A stretch of 9,877 nucleotides of DNA from an uncultured Peptostreptococcaceae bacterium. GTDB taxonomy: Bacteria; Bacillota; Clostridia; Peptostreptococcales; Anaerovoracaceae. Position numbers and translations under genes: made by a program. Where the stretch lies: assembly GCA_905236895.1 (NCBI GenBank), contig CAJOQI010000013.1, positions 1-9,877 of the forward strand, given 5' to 3'. The notes beneath the pieces were generated by a model, which was not told where the DNA came from, searched no databases, and saw only the letters and a list, made by a program, of their open reading frames with translations. This document shows, piece after piece, positions 6,588-9,877 of the stretch (the stretch's first letter is position 1; each line of letters opens with the position of its first letter).

Positions 6588-6598
6588 TGTGGTATAAT
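6588..6598 (+). promoter_or_regulatory. Extended -10 promoter for the Gx transporter-aminopeptidase pair
   Basis: TGTGGTATAAT contains a perfect -10 TATAAT (6593-6598) with the TGN extension (6590-6592). No recognisable -35 lies at 16-18 bases, which extended -10 promoters can lack. The expected transcript start is near 6605, giving a leader of about 80 bases before the ATG at 6685. It lies just after the MocR stop codon. Confidence 0.55.
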
Positions 6599-6664
6599 AA
6601 AATGTATTTTTGCGACGAAGATTTACATGCTTATAACCAACCTATTCAAGGCCATCACAGGTGG

Positions 6665-6679
6665 AAAGGAGGGAAAGGA
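6665..6679 (+). promoter_or_regulatory. Ribosome binding site deciding the Gx transporter start
   Basis: AAAGGAGG (6665-6672) and AAGGAAG (6673-6679 region) lie before ATG 6685. The frame is also open from a GTG at 6661, but that start would place the Shine-Dalgarno inside the gene and add eight charged residues, so ATG 6685 is preferred. Confidence 0.65.
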
Positions 6680-6684
6680 AGAGA

Positions 6685-7227
6685 ATGAGCAATACGCCCT
6701 CAAATACCAACAAAAGAAACCTCAGATCCAAGCGTCTTGCCACCGCAGCTCTTCTGGTTACCCTCGCTTTGATTTTTTCCTATGTGGAGGCACTGATACC
6801 CAGTCCCGTGGCTATTCCCGGAGTCAAGCTGGGTCTTGCAAATCTTGTTATTCTGGTTGCCCTCTATCAGCTGGACTTCAGATACGCCTTTGCTATCAGC
6901 ATTGTGAGAATAATAATCAGCGGATTGCTGTTCAGCGGTGTCTTCGGAATGCTTTATTCCATGGCGGGCGGAATCCTAAGCCTTCTCGTCATGTATTTTC
7001 TCAAGAAGACCAACCTCTTCAGCATTATCGGAGTCAGCATGGCGGGAGGAGTCTTCCACAATATAGGGCAAATCCTTGTTGCATCCCTTGTGGTTTCGGA
7101 TTTAAGGATGTTTCTCTATTTGCCCATTCTCATGTTTTCCGGAATCATTAGCGGAATACTGATTGGCATTTTCACCTACTATATTCTCAAGGCTCTCCCC
7201 GGAGACCTTTTGAAACAAAACAGCTAA
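6685..7227 (+). CDS. Gx transporter family protein (heptaprenyl diphosphate synthase component I-like)
   Basis: This 180-residue integral membrane protein has a short basic N-terminus (KRNLRSKR) before the first helix, consistent with a cytoplasmic start. Hydrophobic segments lie at about 20-38, 50-62, 66-85, 88-105, 112-135 and 145-168. The signature IPSPVAIPGVKLGLANLV (about 38-55) is typical of the family named Hpre_diP_synt_I / Gx transporter. The enzymatic name is historical; the multi-helix small protein resembles an ECF S component more than a prenyl synthase, and the ligand is not known to me. It stands 113 bases after the regulator and 25 bases before the aminopeptidase gene, so it is likely in one transcript with the latter. 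Family call is firm, function is not. Confidence 0.85.
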   Translation: MSNTPSNTNKRNLRSKRLATAALLVTLALIFSYVEALIPSPVAIPGVKLGLANLVILVALYQLDFRYAFAISIVRIIISGLLFSGVFGMLYSMAGGILSLLVMYFLKKTNLFSIIGVSMAGGVFHNIGQILVASLVVSDLRMFLYLPILMFSGIISGILIGIFTYYILKALPGDLLKQNS

Positions 7228-7252
7228 AAACATCTCAATTGATGGAGGAAAA

Positions 7253-9031
7253 ATGAAAAAAGAAATCATAGCTTTAAGAGAAAAGATGAAGGAAAACTCC
7301 CTGGATTGCTATATAGTACCTACAGGAGATTTCCACGGATCGGAATATATAAACGATTATTTTAAGACCCGCACCTTCCTCTCCGGTTTTACCGGTTCCG
7401 CAGGAACTATGGTGGTCACCATGGATGAGGCCAGACTCTGGGTCGATAGTCGCTATTATCTCCAGGGAGAAATGCAGCTTGAGGGCTCCGGCATTATTTT
7501 GATGAAGGACGGTCTTGATGATGTAATCGATCTGGAGGACTATCTTAAAGAAGTTCTCTCCCCCGGCAAGGTATTGGGCTTTGACGGAAGAGTGGTAACT
7601 GGAAGACTTGGACAGCTCTGGGCAGATATATCAAAGGAAGCGGGAGCAGAGACCAATCCTCATCTGGATTTGGTGGGCCAGATTTGGGATGACCGCCCCG
7701 CCCTCCAAGGAAAAGAGATTTGGGCCTTAGACTATACCAAGGAATTCAGCACCGAAGAAGACCCCCTCTACCCTCTTAATATAAAGAGAGTCAGAGAGGC
7801 CATGGCAAAGGAAGGCGCGGACTACTATTTGGTAGCCGACCTTATGGAAAACGCCTATCTATACGGTCTTAGGGGAAATGACGTGGATGATACCCCCGTA
7901 TTCTTCTCCTATTCTTTAATCGGTCCGGAGGATACCACACTCTATATCTTTAGAGATGATGCTCCAATCCCGGAAGGTGTTAAGGTTAAGAATTATTTTG
8001 ATGTGGAAGAGGATCTTAAGGCTCTCCCCAATGGATTAAAAATTCTCATGGATCCTTCCACGGTGTCCTATGGCCTTATTAAATCCATCCCCCAGGGAGT
8101 GGAGACTCTGTTAATAGCCTCACCTCTTTCCATGATGAAGGCCATTAAGTCCCCTGTGGAAATCAATTCAACGGAAAAACTGGCACATGTTTATGACGGC
8201 ATTGCCATGGCTGAATTCATCTATTGGATGAAGGAAGAAATGAAATCCACCATAGCCTCAGGGGCCTCCCAATCCTCACATACGGAGATATCCGCCTCAA
8301 ACTATCTGGCGGCAAGAAGAGAGTCAAAACCGGGCTATATAGAGCCTTCCTTCGCAACCATTGCAGGTTACGGCCCCCACGGCGCCATAGTTCACTACAA
8401 GGCTACCCCGGAGAGTGATATTCATCTTGAGCCCAAGGGCTTCTTCCTGGTGGATTCCGGCGGACAGTATTTAACGGGAACCACGGATATTACAAGAACT
8501 ATCGCAATGGGGCCTCTTACGGAGGAAATGAAGCTGGTTTATACAGCGATTCTTAAGGCTCATATTACCATGGCAACCGCAACCTTCCCTGCAGGAACTA
8601 CGGGAAGCCAGCTTGATACCATGGTAAGAGATGCTCTGGGCGCCTACGGCTATCAATACGGTCACGGCACAGGCCACGGGGTAGGTTTTGTTCTGGGTGT
8701 TCACGAAGGACCTCAGAGCGTTAGCACCAAAGGCACTACCGTTCCAATCCTTCCCGGAATGGTTATGAGCAACGAGCCGGGCTATTATATAGAAGACGGT
8801 TTCGGAGCAAGAATAGAGAATCTCATCTACTGCGTGGATGAGGGAGACTGCTATTCATTCAGAAATCTAACCCTTTGTCCCTACGAAAAAGAGGCCATCA
8901 TCAAAGATGAATTGACCCCTGAAGAGATCGCCTATGTGGACAGCTATCACGCCAAGGTTTATGAAACCATTGCCCCCTATTTGGATGAGGAAGTCCGCAG
9001 CTGGCTGGAAAAGGAATGCTCACCGCTATAG
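7253..9031 (+). CDS. Xaa-Pro aminopeptidase (aminopeptidase P, M24B family)
   Basis: This 592-residue cytosolic metallopeptidase removes an N-terminal residue that precedes proline. It has the long three-part form: two creatinase-like N-terminal domains (about 1-150 and 165-300), the catalytic pita-bread domain (about 310-535) and a C-terminal extension. The five metal ligands are in place: Asp401 (LVDSGGQY), Asp412 (TTDITRT), His475 (GTGHGVG), Glu507 (NEPGYY) and Glu522 (ARIENL). His376 (GPHGAIVHY) and His484 (VHEGP) fit the proton-shuttle and substrate sites. No signal peptide is present. GGAGG four bases before ATG 7253 supports the start. It probably shares a transcript with the Gx transporter gene and ends before a strong terminator. 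Two metal ions, often manganese, are expected for the family. Confidence 0.95.
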   Translation: MKKEIIALREKMKENSLDCYIVPTGDFHGSEYINDYFKTRTFLSGFTGSAGTMVVTMDEARLWVDSRYYLQGEMQLEGSGIILMKDGLDDVIDLEDYLKEVLSPGKVLGFDGRVVTGRLGQLWADISKEAGAETNPHLDLVGQIWDDRPALQGKEIWALDYTKEFSTEEDPLYPLNIKRVREAMAKEGADYYLVADLMENAYLYGLRGNDVDDTPVFFSYSLIGPEDTTLYIFRDDAPIPEGVKVKNYFDVEEDLKALPNGLKILMDPSTVSYGLIKSIPQGVETLLIASPLSMMKAIKSPVEINSTEKLAHVYDGIAMAEFIYWMKEEMKSTIASGASQSSHTEISASNYLAARRESKPGYIEPSFATIAGYGPHGAIVHYKATPESDIHLEPKGFFLVDSGGQYLTGTTDITRTIAMGPLTEEMKLVYTAILKAHITMATATFPAGTTGSQLDTMVRDALGAYGYQYGHGTGHGVGFVLGVHEGPQSVSTKGTTVPILPGMVMSNEPGYYIEDGFGARIENLIYCVDEGDCYSFRNLTLCPYEKEAIIKDELTPEEIAYVDSYHAKVYETIAPYLDEEVRSWLEKECSPL

Positions 9032-9086
9032 ACTATCAATCAATTCATCAATCCACCAATCCGCACAATACCATATAATCAAAAAC

Positions 9087-9117
9087 AAAAGCGCATCTCC
9101 TATGAGATGCGCTTTTT
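9087..9117. terminator. Bidirectional intrinsic terminator between convergent genes
   Basis: GCGCATCTC (9091-9099), loop CTAT and GAGATGCGC (9104-9112) form a perfect 9-bp stem, extended by AAAA/TTTT to 13 bp. On the plus strand TTTTT follows (9113-9117), ending the aminopeptidase transcript. On the minus strand TTTTGTTTTT follows the stem, ending the rnfB transcript. The rest of the gap (9032-9086) shows no gene. Confidence 0.95.
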
Positions 9118-9140
9118 CAAAAGGTTTCGTATGATTATTC

Positions 9141-9877
9141 TCATGCCACAGGCTGAGCTTCGGCAGGCTTTGCTGCATCCTGCTTAGCCTTGTTTATAAG
9201 TCTCAGATTGCGGATTGCACCGGTAGGGCAAGCCTTGGCACACATTCCGCAGTTCTTGCACTTCTCGGGATCGATAGTTGCAAGATTATCTTCAACGTGA
9301 ACTGCGTCGAATTTACAAACTCCCTCGCACTTCTTGCATCCGATACATCCAACCTCACAAGCCTTCCTGGCGTCAGCACCCTTGGCTTTGCTGCTGCAGA
9401 AACAGATAACCTGATTCTTCTCGGGCTGAATCTTGATGAGATTCTTGGGACAAGCCTTGGCGCAAGCGCCACAGGCTACGCAGGCATTTCTGTCAACTCT
9501 CGCAACACCGTCAACAACTTTGATGGCATTGAAGTCACAGGCTGCTTCGCAGTCTCCCATTCCCAGACATCCGTACTGGCACTGCTTAACTCCGCCAAAT
9601 ATCTGAGCTGCTGCGGCACAGGTGCTATAGCCCTGGTACTCTAGCAAGGACTTGGATACTTCGTTGCTGCCGTTACACATTACAACCGCAACCTGCTTTT
9701 CTGCGGATCCTGCATCCACGCCCAGGATTCCCGCCAGTTTTTCCGCTACGGAAGGACCACCTACAGGGCATTTGTTGCAGGGTGTTTCCGGATCCTTTGC
9801 CAATGCTCCGGCATAGTCATCGCATCCCGCAAATCCGCATCCGCCACAGTTGGCTCCGGGAAGAACTTCTCTTAAGG
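9141..9877 (-). CDS. rnfB: Ion-translocating oxidoreductase complex subunit B, RnfB (N-terminus beyond window)
   Basis: 244 residues are visible and the frame is open to the window edge, so the first visible TTG (9803) is not the start. In visible numbering, LPGANCGGCGFAGC (5-18) is the RnfB-type 4Fe-4S domain (Cys10, 13, 18 and Cys33 or 36). Next come a cluster set at Cys99/103/109/113, then ferredoxin motifs at Cys132/135/138/142, 177/180/183/187 and 206/209/212/216. The tail after about 222 is rich in Ala and Lys. The membrane anchor expected at the N-terminus, about 30-40 residues, is missing from the window. RnfB passes electrons from ferredoxin into the Rnf complex, which pumps sodium ions or protons while reducing NAD. 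It is usually last in the rnfCDGEAB operon, and the terminator just downstream agrees. All cysteine motifs are intact. Confidence 0.95.
   Translation of the reverse strand, partial: LREVLPGANCGGCGFAGCDDYAGALAKDPETPCNKCPVGGPSVAEKLAGILGVDAGSAEKQVAVVMCNGSNEVSKSLLEYQGYSTCAAAAQIFGGVKQCQYGCLGMGDCEAACDFNAIKVVDGVARVDRNACVACGACAKACPKNLIKIQPEKNQVICFCSSKAKGADARKACEVGCIGCKKCEGVCKFDAVHVEDNLATIDPEKCKNCGMCAKACPTGAIRNLRLINKAKQDAAKPAEAQPVA

Noticed and set aside
6602..6688. 28-codon upstream ORF whose TGA overlaps the Gx transporter ATG (ATGA)
   Set aside because: Its ATG lies only three bases after the -10 TATAAT, before the expected transcript start, and has no ribosome binding site.
6627..7151. 174-codon frame starting upstream of the Gx transporter gene
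   Set aside because: It overlaps the Gx transporter in another frame, its translation has no coherent domain or membrane pattern, and no Shine-Dalgarno precedes its ATG.
9203..9644. Two overlapping open frames (89 and 115 codons) within rnfB on both strands
   Set aside because: The rnfB frame has conserved cysteine motifs throughout; the others are shadows with low-complexity composition.
9803..9803. TTG at 9803 as the start of rnfB
   Set aside because: The frame stays open upstream to the window edge and encodes the conserved LPGANCGGCGFAGC motif, so the gene is partial rather than starting there.

Overview
The window looks like chromosomal DNA of an anaerobic Bacillota, most likely class Clostridia. 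Supporting signs are strong AGGAGG-type ribosome binding sites, extended -10 promoters (TGGTATAAT occurs twice), an RnfB-type multi-cluster ferredoxin subunit, an ECF vitamin transporter cassette and a GntR/MocR regulator. This placement rests on gene content and signals only; genus cannot be judged. No mobile element, CRISPR array or phage gene is visible.

Left part, minus strand (1-5070). The window opens inside a tRNA-Gly(CCC) gene with a good sigma-A promoter. To its right is a minus-strand run, in transcription order: an ECF S component, ecfA1, ecfA2, ecfT, then one long reading frame joining trmB (tRNA m7G46 methyltransferase) in frame to a class I aminotransferase. The ECF genes overlap or nearly touch and form one operon. 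trmB appears to have its own promoter inside the end of ecfT, placed so that the transcript would start at or next to the trmB ATG. The trmB/aminotransferase junction has no stop codon, but the aminotransferase keeps its own strong internal ribosome binding site and ATG.

Middle, plus strand (5186-9031). Divergent from the S component across 115 bp is a MocR-type regulator (GntR winged helix plus aminotransferase-like domain) in which the usual PLP-binding lysine is a serine. After an extended -10 promoter come a small membrane protein of the Gx transporter / heptaprenyl diphosphate synthase component I family and a 592-residue M24B aminopeptidase P, 25 bp apart and probably co-transcribed.

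Right end. A strong bidirectional terminator separates the aminopeptidase from the convergent rnfB gene, which runs off the window and lacks only its N-terminal part. rnfB is usually the last gene of the rnfCDGEAB operon, and its position before a terminator fits that.

Nothing here is clearly a wholly new system. The points most worth checking are the TrmB-aminotransferase fusion, the predicted leaderless trmB transcript, the lysine-less MocR regulator, and the possibility that this regulator controls a dedicated ECF vitamin transporter, with a B6 vitamer as the leading guess.
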